Positions 1 through 6,300 of a DNA stretch of 8,630 nt are shown here, piece by piece. Source of the stretch: an uncultured Eubacterium sp. (GTDB lineage: Bacteria > Bacillota > Clostridia > Lachnospirales > Lachnospiraceae); assembly GCA_910579145.1 (NCBI GenBank), contig CAJTTQ010000097.1, positions 1 through 8,630 on the forward strand. Reading direction: 5' to 3'. The stretch's first letter is position 1. Each line of letters starts with the position of its first letter. The notes beneath the pieces are model-generated. The model searched no databases and was not told the origin of the DNA. It worked only from the letters and a program-made list of their open reading frames with translations. The position numbers were made by a program, and so were the translations under genes.

Positions 1-83
1 GAAGACGACGAGGTGGATAGGTCTGGGGTGGAAGCATGGTAACATGTGAAGCTGACAGATACTAATAGGTCGAAGGCTTGACC
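1..83 (+). rRNA. 23S ribosomal RNA, 3' end (partial)
   Basis: The first ~83 bases match the conserved 3' terminus of bacterial 23S rRNA: the GACGACGAGGT block, the GGAAGCATGGTAACATGTG block, the CTGACAGATACTAATAGGTC block and the terminal GGCTTGACC, which in clostridia pairs with the GGTCAAGC at the 5' end of 23S. The gene begins outside the window. The end at 83 is placed by analogy with clostridial 23S termini and may be off by a few bases. A 60-nt spacer leads to a tRNA, not to 5S rRNA. Confidence 0.95.
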
Positions 84-143
84 TTGAGTTCATGGAATGG
101 AGAAAGTCGATGTGTAGTTTTGAAGGTGCAGGGGAGAGAATGA

Positions 144-216
144 TCCTCGATAGCTCAGTCGGTAGAGCGCACGGCTGTTAACCGTGTTGTCGTAGGTTCG
201 AGCCCTACTCGGGGAG
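144..216 (+). tRNA. tRNA-Asn (anticodon GTT)
   Basis: A complete 73-nt cloverleaf can be drawn by eye. The acceptor arm is TCCTCGA (144-150) pairing with TCGGGGA (209-215), with one T-G pair and discriminator G216. The D arm is GCTC/GAGC. The anticodon stem CACGG/CCGTG encloses loop CTGTTAA with GTT at 177-179. The T arm GTAGG/CCTAC has loop TTCGAGC. No 3' CCA is encoded. It lies 60 nt after the 23S end and before a terminator, so it is probably cotranscribed with the rRNA operon. Confidence 0.97.
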
Positions 217-262
217 TTAATGTGTAAAGAAAATACGGCAACGAAAGAAAAGAGTAAAAAGT

Positions 263-293
263 CCTGTAGGCCTGAGTGTTTACAGGTTTTTTT
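263..293 (+). terminator. Intrinsic terminator of the rRNA/tRNA operon
   Basis: CCTGTA (263-268) pairs with TACAGG (281-286), extendable by a G-T pair, and is followed by seven T residues (287-293). It lies 46 nt after the tRNA and before the next promoter, so it most likely ends the rRNA-tRNA transcript. The stem is short but the T run is strong. Confidence 0.75.
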
Positions 294-321
294 GTGTTGG
301 GAGTTCTTTTCTATGAATTTC

Positions 322-350
322 TTGACATAATAGGAAAAATATAATATTAT
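322..350 (+). promoter_or_regulatory. Sigma-A promoter for the hybrid kinase operon
   Basis: There is a perfect -35 TTGACA (322-327), a 17-nt spacer, and a -10 TATTAT (345-350) set in AT-rich sequence. The start of transcription would be near 357, giving a leader of about 48 nt before the kinase start at 405. It sits just after the rRNA operon terminator. Confidence 0.85.
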
Positions 351-404
351 AAAGAACGGTACAGATAAATCGTTAGAATATATTCATATAGGTTGATGTA
401 AACT

Positions 405-3248
405 ATGGTGACTTATGTTATAGCATTAGAGTGTATCGGAATCCTTTTGATCTTTGTCGCCTTAATGCTTTTATTGAATGGAGATGGGGCAAGGGAACAA
501 AAATTGCTGATTTTGATCATGTGTGGCTCACTGGTGCAGAATGTGGGCTATTTGTTAGAGCTGACCGCGCCAAATGTTGAGGCGGCACTGACAGCCGTGA
601 AGGTGGAAAATGTCGGTTCGGCGTTTGTTCCTTTGTGTTACTGCTGGTTTATCTACATATACTGTTATATGACTCCTCCCAAGTTGTTTTTAAGAGTCCT
701 TGGGGCAATTAGTCTTTTAGTTCTGCCCGCAGTATTTGTTAACTGGAACGGTTCATTTTATCGTGATGTTCAGTGGATGACAGCGACAGGCGGGCATCAT
801 TATGTCAGTATTACTTATGGCCCATTATATGTTGTCTTTTTGATAAGTCGGATCCTGATCCCGTATGCTCTCTGTATTCATACGCTGATCCGGGCGATCC
901 GGCTGCGCTCAGACCGGCAGATCAATCGTCAATACTGGACAATTCTCGGCATTTCTTCGCTGCCGGTTCTAGTTTTGGCAGCTTATATGTTTAAATTCAT
1001 AATAGCATTTGATTTTACGCCGGTGACACTGGCACTCGCCATGTCCATGGTGGTTATTGTTGTGTGGAGCAGGCGAAATTACGATTTTCGATATTTGGCG
1101 GCGGAGAAGGTTCTTGAAAATCTGGGTGACGGGGTAATTGCGTTAGATGACCATGATCGGCTGGTCAGCTATAACCGGGCGGCAGCCAGTATCTTTAACA
1201 GTCTGCAGGCCCATAAGCTGGGAGAGAATATACGGGTTTTGGAGGATTTCCGGGAAGAGATGCTCCGGGAAGATGGCCCATATAGTTTTTCGATCAATGA
1301 CCGGCACTATGAAAGTCACGGCAAGCAGATCATAGATGAAAATGGACGAAAGCAGGGATGCGTCGTCCTGATTTTGGATATGACGGATATCAAAGCTTAT
1401 ATCCATGAGATCAAACAGGTGAGGATGCAGGCAGAGAAAGCGAGCATAGCAAAAAGTGAGTTTTTGGCAAATATGTCCCATGAGATACGTACTCCGATGA
1501 ATGCTATTATCGGATTGAATGACATTATCATGGAGGAGTGCAGGGATCATGAAATTTATTCTCATGCCAAAGATGTGCAGTCCGCGGCGAAGAATCTATT
1601 GACGATCATCAATGATATTTTGGATCTGTCAAAGGTTGAGGCAGGCAAAATGGAACTCATACATACGGATTACCATCTTAAGACTGTGGTGGGTGAGGTA
1701 GTGAGCATGATGGATATGGCTGCCTCGAAACGGGGTCTTGTTCTGAAATATGATTGCGACAATACATTACCGTGCCGCTACAATGGCGATGAGGGGCGGA
1801 TCAAGCAGATATTGATCAATATTTTGAACAATGCGATTAAATTTACAAAAGAGGGATATGTGCGCGCAAGCGTTTCCGGAGAACCGTGTGAGAATGGTGA
1901 AGAAGAACTGCTTACTTTTTGTGTGGAAGATACAGGATGCGGCATTCAAAAAGAAGATCTCGAAAAGATTTTCGAAGATTTCCGACAGGTCGATGCGAGA
2001 CGGAACCGAAGTGTGGAGGGGACCGGATTAGGTTTGGCCATTGTGAAACATTTGGTAGAGCTGATGGGCGGTAGTATCCATGTGGATAGTACATATGGCG
2101 AAGGGACCGTAGTCACTATCACCATTCCCCAAAAAATAGTAGACAGACGTTCGATCGCAGAGGTGCCGGAGGTTTTGCAGACGGAGGCGGACATAGTGGA
2201 AACATTTGCCGCACCGGATGTGAAGGTACTTATCGTAGATGATAATGCGGTCAACCGTAAGGTTGCCAAAGGTTTTTTAAAAAACTATGATTTTGACTTA
2301 ACGGAGGCGGGAAGCGGTCCAGAGGCGATCGAACTGGTGCGTTCCCACCGTTATGATATGATATTTATGGACCATATGATGCCTGTCATGGATGGTATTG
2401 AGGCGGTGGACATAATACGCAGCGATTGTGGAGAGAACGGTACTTTCCCTGCGATCATCGCGCTGACTGCCAATGTGATGGAAGGCATGCGGGAACGTTT
2501 TTTAGGCTGTGGTTTTCAGGATTTTATAGCGAAACCTCTTGACAGAAAGGAATTGAATCAGCTTCTGCTCCGATGGGTTCCCGAAGAGAAAAGAACGACG
2601 AGAGATCGCGGAGAGGAACATATTGCCCTTAATCCAGATGTTTTTCAGATCGAAGGGGTGGATATGAACGCTGCCATGCGATTTTTTTCAGGCGATGAGA
2701 CTGCATTTAAGGATTTGTTGGAGCTCTATTATCTGGATGGAAAACGAAAGCCAGATCTCTTACGGGATCTTGCTGGATCCGATCTTTCGCACTACCAGGT
2801 TGAAGTGCATGGGTTAAAAAGCGCTTCGGCAAATATTGGAGCGATGGATGTTTCTAGTATGGCGAGAGAACAGGAAAACGCTGCAACAAGGGGTGATACC
2901 GAATATATCAGCCAGCAATTGCCATATTTGCTGGAAGAATATGAAAAACTATTGAAAAACATAGGAGAGTTTTTGCATCGCAGCCGTCGAAGTGGTACGC
3001 AGGCTGAAAAACTCCCGCCGCTGTCCTCACAGGAGTTAAAAGAACAGGTGGGAACAGCGCTCGGCCAGCTCGAAAAATTTCGTTCAAAGGAGTGCGCCGG
3101 TACAGTTGAGGCAATACTGCTCCACAGCATTCCAGACGATGTGGAGGAGAGTCTTACTCAAATACAAGAGCAGCTAAAGCTGTTTGAAGATGATTATGTG
3201 GAAGAACTGTTACGTCAGCTTTTAAGCAGACTGGAAAGGGGACAATAA
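405..3248 (+). CDS. 7TM-PAS hybrid sensor histidine kinase with REC and HPt domains
   Basis: This 947-residue membrane-bound kinase carries a full internal phosphorelay. About seven hydrophobic segments fill residues 4-222 (7TM histidine-kinase N-terminal type). A PAS-like domain follows at ~234-330 and a short coiled linker to ~350. HisKA holds the phospho-acceptor His359 in MSHEIRTPMN. The HATPase has an N box (NILNNAIKFT, ~472-481), DTGCGI (509) and GTGLGLA (539). The receiver (~608-725) has Asp612/613, phospho-site Asp656 in MDHMMPVMDG and Lys710. The HPt domain has His802 in VHGLKSASANIG. A helical tail covers ~855-947. All key catalytic residues are present, so it should be active. The ATG at 405 is supported by the immediate membrane segment, but the RBS is weak (AGGTTG, ~12 nt away). 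The PAS ligand and 7TM signal cannot be read from sequence. The gene ends 5 nt before the receiver gene. Confidence 0.95.
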   Translation: MVTYVIALECIGILLIFVALMLLLNGDGAREQKLLILIMCGSLVQNVGYLLELTAPNVEAALTAVKVENVGSAFVPLCYCWFIYIYCYMTPPKLFLRVLGAISLLVLPAVFVNWNGSFYRDVQWMTATGGHHYVSITYGPLYVVFLISRILIPYALCIHTLIRAIRLRSDRQINRQYWTILGISSLPVLVLAAYMFKFIIAFDFTPVTLALAMSMVVIVVWSRRNYDFRYLAAEKVLENLGDGVIALDDHDRLVSYNRAAASIFNSLQAHKLGENIRVLEDFREEMLREDGPYSFSINDRHYESHGKQIIDENGRKQGCVVLILDMTDIKAYIHEIKQVRMQAEKASIAKSEFLANMSHEIRTPMNAIIGLNDIIMEECRDHEIYSHAKDVQSAAKNLLTIINDILDLSKVEAGKMELIHTDYHLKTVVGEVVSMMDMAASKRGLVLKYDCDNTLPCRYNGDEGRIKQILINILNNAIKFTKEGYVRASVSGEPCENGEEELLTFCVEDTGCGIQKEDLEKIFEDFRQVDARRNRSVEGTGLGLAIVKHLVELMGGSIHVDSTYGEGTVVTITIPQKIVDRRSIAEVPEVLQTEADIVETFAAPDVKVLIVDDNAVNRKVAKGFLKNYDFDLTEAGSGPEAIELVRSHRYDMIFMDHMMPVMDGIEAVDIIRSDCGENGTFPAIIALTANVMEGMRERFLGCGFQDFIAKPLDRKELNQLLLRWVPEEKRTTRDRGEEHIALNPDVFQIEGVDMNAAMRFFSGDETAFKDLLELYYLDGKRKPDLLRDLAGSDLSHYQVEVHGLKSASANIGAMDVSSMAREQENAATRGDTEYISQQLPYLLEEYEKLLKNIGEFLHRSRRSGTQAEKLPPLSSQELKEQVGTALGQLEKFRSKECAGTVEAILLHSIPDDVEESLTQIQEQLKLFEDDYVEELLRQLLSRLERGQ

Positions 3249-3253
3249 AGAAA

Positions 3254-3697
3254 ATGAATCAGACAGAAAATGGAAGTTCAAAAAAGCGGATCTTGGCTGT
3301 GGATGATACAGCAATTACGTTATCGAGGATATCAGAAATCTTGCAGAAAGATTATGAGGTGATCACTGCGAATTCTGGTATGCGGGCGATCAAATACCTG
3401 CAGGAGGAAAAACCGGATCTGATCCTCTTGGATATTCGGATGAATCCGATGGATGGTATTGAGACATTGCGGGATATACGCAAGATGAAAGACCGGTCTG
3501 ATATTCCGGTAATCATGCTGACTGGTGCCGAGGATAAGAAGACGGTTATTGAAAGTGCAAAGCTTGGCATTTGTGATTATATATTGAAACCTTTTGTCGA
3601 TGAGGAGCTGCAGTTTAGGATCCAGCGCGTTCTGGAGTCAGGTGAACCGGTTTCTACACAGGATGCGGAGAAGTGGAAAAGCCTGAACAATTATTGA
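3254..3697 (+). CDS. Stand-alone response-regulator receiver protein (CheY/Spo0F-like)
   Basis: This 147-residue protein is a single receiver domain with no output domain. It shows the acidic pair Asp17/Asp18, phospho-acceptor Asp60 in LLDIRMNPMDG, Thr90 in MLTGAED, and Lys112 in LKPF. The first ~11 residues are a polar extension, and the last ~20 (after VLESGE) are a short polar tail. The start lies 5 nt after the kinase stop. An AAAGGGGA ribosome site (3235-3242) lies inside the kinase 3' end, so translation is probably coupled. The most economical role is the final acceptor, or a phosphate sink or shuttle, for the kinase relay His359, Asp656, His802, Asp60. Whatever it acts on must be encoded elsewhere. 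A strong terminator follows 29 nt after the stop. Confidence 0.93.
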   Translation: MNQTENGSSKKRILAVDDTAITLSRISEILQKDYEVITANSGMRAIKYLQEEKPDLILLDIRMNPMDGIETLRDIRKMKDRSDIPVIMLTGAEDKKTVIESAKLGICDYILKPFVDEELQFRIQRVLESGEPVSTQDAEKWKSLNNY

Positions 3698-3726
3698 AAA
3701 ATAATCCGACAAGAAAGAATAAAAAT

Positions 3727-3765
3727 CCGTATGGGTTGTTATGTGACAATACCATGCGGTTTTTT
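3727..3765 (+). terminator. Intrinsic terminator of the kinase-receiver operon
   Basis: The long hairpin pairs CCGTATGG (3727-3734) with CCATGCGG (3752-3759), including one G-T pair. An inner TTGT/ACAA stem surrounds loop TATGTG, and six T residues follow (3760-3765). It begins 29 nt after the receiver stop, so the two genes form a closed unit. Confidence 0.9.
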
Positions 3766-3875
3766 CATGTTACGATCGTTACGACGTCCACTATTGTTAT
3801 AAATATAGGTGGTCCCGATAACGGACGGAAACTATTGCTCTATTGCGATTTGATAGATCTTTTGCTACAATACCT

Positions 3876-3881
3876 TATAAT
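3876..3881 (+). promoter_or_regulatory. Candidate -10 element for the esterase gene
   Basis: A perfect TATAAT lies in AT-rich sequence after the kinase-operon terminator. No good -35 is found at 16-18 nt; the nearest TTGATA (3850-3855) is 20 nt away. The promoter may therefore be weak or activator-dependent. The esterase needs its own promoter because the preceding operon ends at 3765, but this exact site is tentative. Confidence 0.4.
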
Positions 3882-3911
3882 AATTGATCTAATATTTTAT
3901 GTGCGTTGGCC

Positions 3912-3950
3912 TGCAAACGGGAACCACACTGAATGGTATAGTTTCCCGCA
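3912..3950 (+). ncRNA. Candidate structured RNA element in the esterase leader
   Basis: TGC (3912-3914) and GGGAA (3919-3923) can pair with TTCCC (3943-3947) and GCA (3948-3950), leaving an AAAC bulge (3915-3918). Inside, ACCA (3923-3926) or CCA can pair with TGGT (3934-3937) around CACTGAA. Flanking GGCC and GGC repeats may extend the fold. It matches no riboswitch class that I can recognise. It could be a cis-regulatory RNA or a chance stem; I rate it low. Confidence 0.25.
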
Positions 3951-4031
3951 TGGCTATGGCATGAGAAGAGAGGTGATGTATCGGGAAATATAGGACTGGT
4001 TCACAGAATGTAATCGGAGAAACAAAGGGGA

Positions 4032-4056
4032 AGTAACAAAAGTAACAGGAGTAACA
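4032..4056 (+). repeat. Three AGTAACA direct repeats with exact 9-bp period
   Basis: AGTAACA occurs at 4032-4038, 4041-4047 and 4050-4056, so the copies start exactly 9 bp apart. They lie 39-63 nt upstream of the esterase ATG. The inverse sequence GTTAC occurs twice, also 9 bp apart, at 3769 and 3778. The arrangement could be a protein-binding array or a simple low-complexity repeat. Confidence 0.7.
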
Positions 4057-4078
4057 GAGAAGAGTATCATTACGTATT

Positions 4079-4083
4079 GGAGG
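4079..4083 (+). promoter_or_regulatory. Ribosome binding site of the esterase gene
   Basis: GGAGG lies 11 nt before the ATG at 4095, which is a long spacing. A second weak AGGA (4089-4092) is very close to the ATG. A TTG at 4077 in the same frame overlaps this site and so could not use it. This argues for the ATG at 4095, which also puts the signal peptide directly at the N-terminus. Confidence 0.65.
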
Positions 4084-4094
4084 TAATTAGGAAA

Positions 4095-5984
4095 ATGAAA
4101 CAAATCGTGAAGGTTGCAGCTTTTACATTGTGCGTTGTGTTTCTTTGTGTATTCGGTGTTCAGACAGCGCACGCAAATAGTACAGAAGTGATCAAGAATG
4201 GCGACATTGAAAATGCGCTCACAGATTGGACGGGACAGTACGGTGCGGAACTGAGCCTGGCTTATTATACGAAGACGAGCGGAAATTTGGGCTTAAAGGT
4301 ATCCGGCAGAACGAGTACTGGTGCGGGACCATGCCAGAATATTACTGGAAGGGTACAGGCCGGTAAAACCTATCATGTATCGGCACAGGTTCAGTACAAA
4401 CAGGATAACAGTGATCCGAATAGTGCAAATTATCCAGCAGAAAAAACGTTTCTTATGACTCTCGGTTACGGCGACGGGACCTATGAGAATATCGGGACGG
4501 TGACGGCCAAAAAAGGAGAGTGGGGAACCATTGACGGAACGTATACCATTCCGGCAAATGCGGATCTATCGAATGTAAAGGTGTTCATCGAAACGCCCTG
4601 GGTACAGGAACCAGCACCGGCCAAAGATCTGATGACTTTTTATGTGGACGATATTTCCATGAAGGAAGTTGTGTCGATCATTGAGAATGGTGGTTTTGAA
4701 AATGGATATGACAAGTGGTCTACCATTGGAGGAGCGACGCTGAATCTGGGATATGTTACGAAGTACAGCGGTAATCACTCCATGCAGGCAAAGGATCGGA
4801 AGGCTACAGGGGCTGGCCCGATGCAGGATATTAGTGGAAAGGTTGCAAAAGGCCAGACATACAAAGTAAGTGCAAGAGTGTATTTTACAGAAGGCAGCAG
4901 GGCGCAGCAGATCTTTAATATCTGTATCGTAAATGGCAGTACGATAAGGAGTATGGCAACTGCTAATGTGGCAAAAGGAAATTGGGGACTGGTCGAAGGA
5001 ACGTATACCATTCCGGCAGATGCCGATCTGTCCAGCACAAAAATATTTATCGAAACTGCTTTTCAGAGTAATCCGGTTGCGGATGACCTTATTTCTTTCT
5101 ATGTAGATGAGGTATCCATGACTGCGGCAGGTTCCGATACGGGTAAAGAAGAGCCGGCGGATCCAGACTACTCCAAACCGAAATCATTTATTGATTCGAA
5201 TTACAATGCACCGGCGGATTTTGATCAGAAAAAGGCAGGCGTAACTTATGGCGAAGTCAAGACGGTTACATATTACTCATATGTGGCGGAAATGAACCGA
5301 AAAGCTACCGTCATTCTTCCACCAAAGTATAATCCTTCTAAAAAATATCCGGTATTATATCTTCTTCATGGAATCGGCGGAAGTGAGGTAGAATGGCTGG
5401 ATGGTAAGCCAAATGAGATCGTCAGCAATATGGTGGCTGCCGGGACGGCAAAGGAGATGATCATGGTTCTTCCGAATCAGTGTGTACGGCATAAAAGTGA
5501 GGCGAATCCGGCGCATCTTTCGCTGGAGCAGTTCGCGATGTATAACCGTATGCTGGACGATCTGAAAACCAGCCTTATCCCGTATATTGAGAGCAACTAC
5601 CCTGTAAAGCCGGGGCGTGACAACAGAGCGATTGCCGGTCTTTCTATGGGAGGACGCAATGCCATTTACATCGGTGTGAAAATGGTGAATGATTTTGCTT
5701 ACACAGGCGCCTTTTGTCCGGCGGTAGGAGTGCTGCCATACTGGAGAGAGGAAGGACTTCTCACAACGCAGACACTTACGATTCCGCAGGCGTACAGAAA
5801 GAATACGCTGTATATGATCGTTGAAGGTGATGGTGATACAGTTGTCGGCGACAGTCCGAAACAGTATAGTACTACCTTGAAAAATAACGGTTTTGACCAC
5901 ATTTATTATAATTGGCCCGGTGGTCACTGGTGGGGCCCGTGGAAAAACGGATTGTATAACTTTGCAAGACGGATTTTCCAGTAG
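4095..5984 (+). CDS. Secreted CE1 esterase (feruloyl esterase-like) with two CBM22-type modules
   Basis: This 629-residue exported enzyme has a signal peptide at 1-27 (basic MKQIVK, hydrophobic core, AHA before N28). Two CBM22-like xylan-binding modules follow (~31-190 and ~194-344), each with an NGxxEN start, an SGN...GAGP block, a GTYTIPA strand and an FYVD end. A polar linker (~345-365) leads to an alpha/beta-hydrolase of family CE1 (~383-629). The catalytic domain resembles the C. thermocellum XynZ feruloyl esterase: YLLHGIGGSE oxyanion region (422-431), nucleophile Ser517 in GLSMGG, probable Asp581 in GDGDTVVG, and His611 in PGGHWW. It likely cleaves hydroxycinnamoyl or similar esters on xylan outside the cell. 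No dockerin, SLH or LPXTG sorting signal is present, so it seems freely secreted. Substrate choice (feruloyl versus acetyl) is inference. It is monocistronic, with its own terminator. Confidence 0.9.
   Translation: MKQIVKVAAFTLCVVFLCVFGVQTAHANSTEVIKNGDIENALTDWTGQYGAELSLAYYTKTSGNLGLKVSGRTSTGAGPCQNITGRVQAGKTYHVSAQVQYKQDNSDPNSANYPAEKTFLMTLGYGDGTYENIGTVTAKKGEWGTIDGTYTIPANADLSNVKVFIETPWVQEPAPAKDLMTFYVDDISMKEVVSIIENGGFENGYDKWSTIGGATLNLGYVTKYSGNHSMQAKDRKATGAGPMQDISGKVAKGQTYKVSARVYFTEGSRAQQIFNICIVNGSTIRSMATANVAKGNWGLVEGTYTIPADADLSSTKIFIETAFQSNPVADDLISFYVDEVSMTAAGSDTGKEEPADPDYSKPKSFIDSNYNAPADFDQKKAGVTYGEVKTVTYYSYVAEMNRKATVILPPKYNPSKKYPVLYLLHGIGGSEVEWLDGKPNEIVSNMVAAGTAKEMIMVLPNQCVRHKSEANPAHLSLEQFAMYNRMLDDLKTSLIPYIESNYPVKPGRDNRAIAGLSMGGRNAIYIGVKMVNDFAYTGAFCPAVGVLPYWREEGLLTTQTLTIPQAYRKNTLYMIVEGDGDTVVGDSPKQYSTTLKNNGFDHIYYNWPGGHWWGPWKNGLYNFARRIFQ
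4185..4664 (+). repeat. CBM22-type module, copy 1 (within the esterase)
   Basis: This covers residues ~31-190. It shares the order NGD/NGG-x-EN, W, SGN, TGAGP, GTYTIPA-ADLS, FIET and FYVD with copy 2. It is about eight residues longer than copy 2 because of an Asn/Ser-rich insert near residues 104-111. At the DNA level, 4536-4556 is identical over 21 bases to 4998-5018 in copy 2. Confidence 0.75.
4674..5126 (+). repeat. CBM22-type module, copy 2 (within the esterase)
   Basis: This covers residues ~194-344 and is the second copy of the carbohydrate-binding unit. The 21-base exact match to copy 1 lies 462 bp (154 codons) downstream of its partner. This suggests an internal tandem duplication, either fairly recent or kept similar by gene conversion. 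The central strands are most conserved and the surface loops differ. Confidence 0.75.
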
Positions 5985-6033
5985 AAGGCATTCTTTATTT
6001 CTCCATGTTCTGTGATAAAGGAAGATTGTAAAG

Positions 6034-6076
6034 AAGATCGGCTTCTGTTGCGTTTTTACAGGAGCTGATCTTTTTT
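6034..6076 (+). terminator. Intrinsic terminator after the esterase
   Basis: A 14-bp stem pairs 6035-6048 with 6058-6071 (two G-T pairs) around a 9-nt T-rich loop, and is followed by a T run to 6076. It starts about 50 nt after the esterase stop. It separates the esterase from the chemoreceptor locus. Confidence 0.92.
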
Positions 6077-6138
6077 ATTACGAGGGAGCAAATAAAATTT
6101 ATATATTTTTTATGAAAAAGTAGAGTTTTTTATAGTTA

Positions 6139-6147
6139 TGATATAAT
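6139..6147 (+). promoter_or_regulatory. Extended -10 promoter for the chemoreceptor
   Basis: TGaTATAAT (6139-6147) is an extended -10 element with a perfect TATAAT hexamer. The -35 region (~6119-6124, AGTAGA) is poor, which an extended -10 often offsets. A sigma-D/FliA-type motility promoter was considered, since GATAT is present at 6140-6144, but no TAAA at the right spacing was found. Transcription would start near 6154. Confidence 0.6.
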
Positions 6148-6293
6148 AGTACCTAGATATGTGTTAATGTGCTGCTCAGCACATATTCAGCTTGATATTC
6201 TGCATGATCTAGAAGTTTCATAAAAATTCTCCTGGGTTTCGTTCAGTCAAAAGGATACAATCTAGCTAAAAGGGCGGTACAGAAAAGAGGAAA
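6148..6293 (+). other. ~150-nt leader of the chemoreceptor gene, with hairpins
   Basis: No gene is visible here. A perfect 7-bp hairpin, ATGTGCT (6167-6173) / AGCACAT (6178-6184), sits near the 5' end. CTAGAT (6153-6158) can pair with ATCTAG at either 6207-6212 or 6260-6265. GTACC (6149-6153) could add pairs with GGTAC (6276-6280) for the second partner. Alternative pairing of this kind would suit a regulated leader, but no known riboswitch class is recognised. Confidence 0.3.
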
Positions 6294-6300
6294 AGGAGGG
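6294..6300 (+). promoter_or_regulatory. Strong ribosome binding site choosing a TTG start
   Basis: AGGAGGG ends 5 nt before a TTG at 6306-6308. No ATG or GTG is available at suitable distance in any frame that leads to the chemoreceptor, so this site points to TTG 6306 as the original start codon. Confidence 0.75.

Larger units (their letters stand above)
3766..4094. other. Gene-free region and leader upstream of the esterase
   Basis: No credible coding sequence is visible in these 329 bases. They contain two GTTACGA direct repeats at 9-bp spacing (3769-3786), a perfect -10 box (3876-3881), a segment that can fold around GGGAA/TTCCC (3912-3950), and three AGTAACA repeats at 9-bp spacing (4032-4056). 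The esterase ribosome site is at the end. If transcription starts near 3888, the mRNA leader is about 200 nt, which leaves room for post-transcriptional control. Confidence 0.5.

Noticed and set aside
144..216. tRNA-Asn as an integration (att) site for a mobile element
   Set aside because: No duplicated tRNA 3' end, integrase or phage gene is visible in the window.
3901..3990. Known riboswitch classes (cobalamin, c-di-GMP-I or -II) in the esterase leader
   Set aside because: Fragments such as GCAAAC and GGGAA...CCCGCA look superficially similar, but the diagnostic cores (cobalamin GCAACTGT box; c-di-GMP-I GGGACGCAAAGCC; c-di-GMP-II pseudoknot) are missing.
3673..3993. Open frame of 106 codons after the receiver gene (GTG start)
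   Set aside because: It starts inside the receiver gene, runs straight through a strong terminator hairpin, lacks a ribosome site and has no recognisable motif.
4077..4094. TTG at 4077 as the esterase start
   Set aside because: It overlaps the GGAGG site that should serve the start. The ATG at 4095 gives a standard signal peptide and is the simpler choice.
5355..5927. Minus-strand open frame of 190 codons opposite the esterase
   Set aside because: It is a shadow of the CE1 catalytic domain; its translation has no domain character and no promoter or ribosome site.
6119..6147. Sigma-D (FliA) motility promoter for the chemoreceptor
   Set aside because: A GATAT core exists, but no TAAA element lies at the needed 14-16 nt spacing; the extended -10 TGaTATAAT explains the site better.
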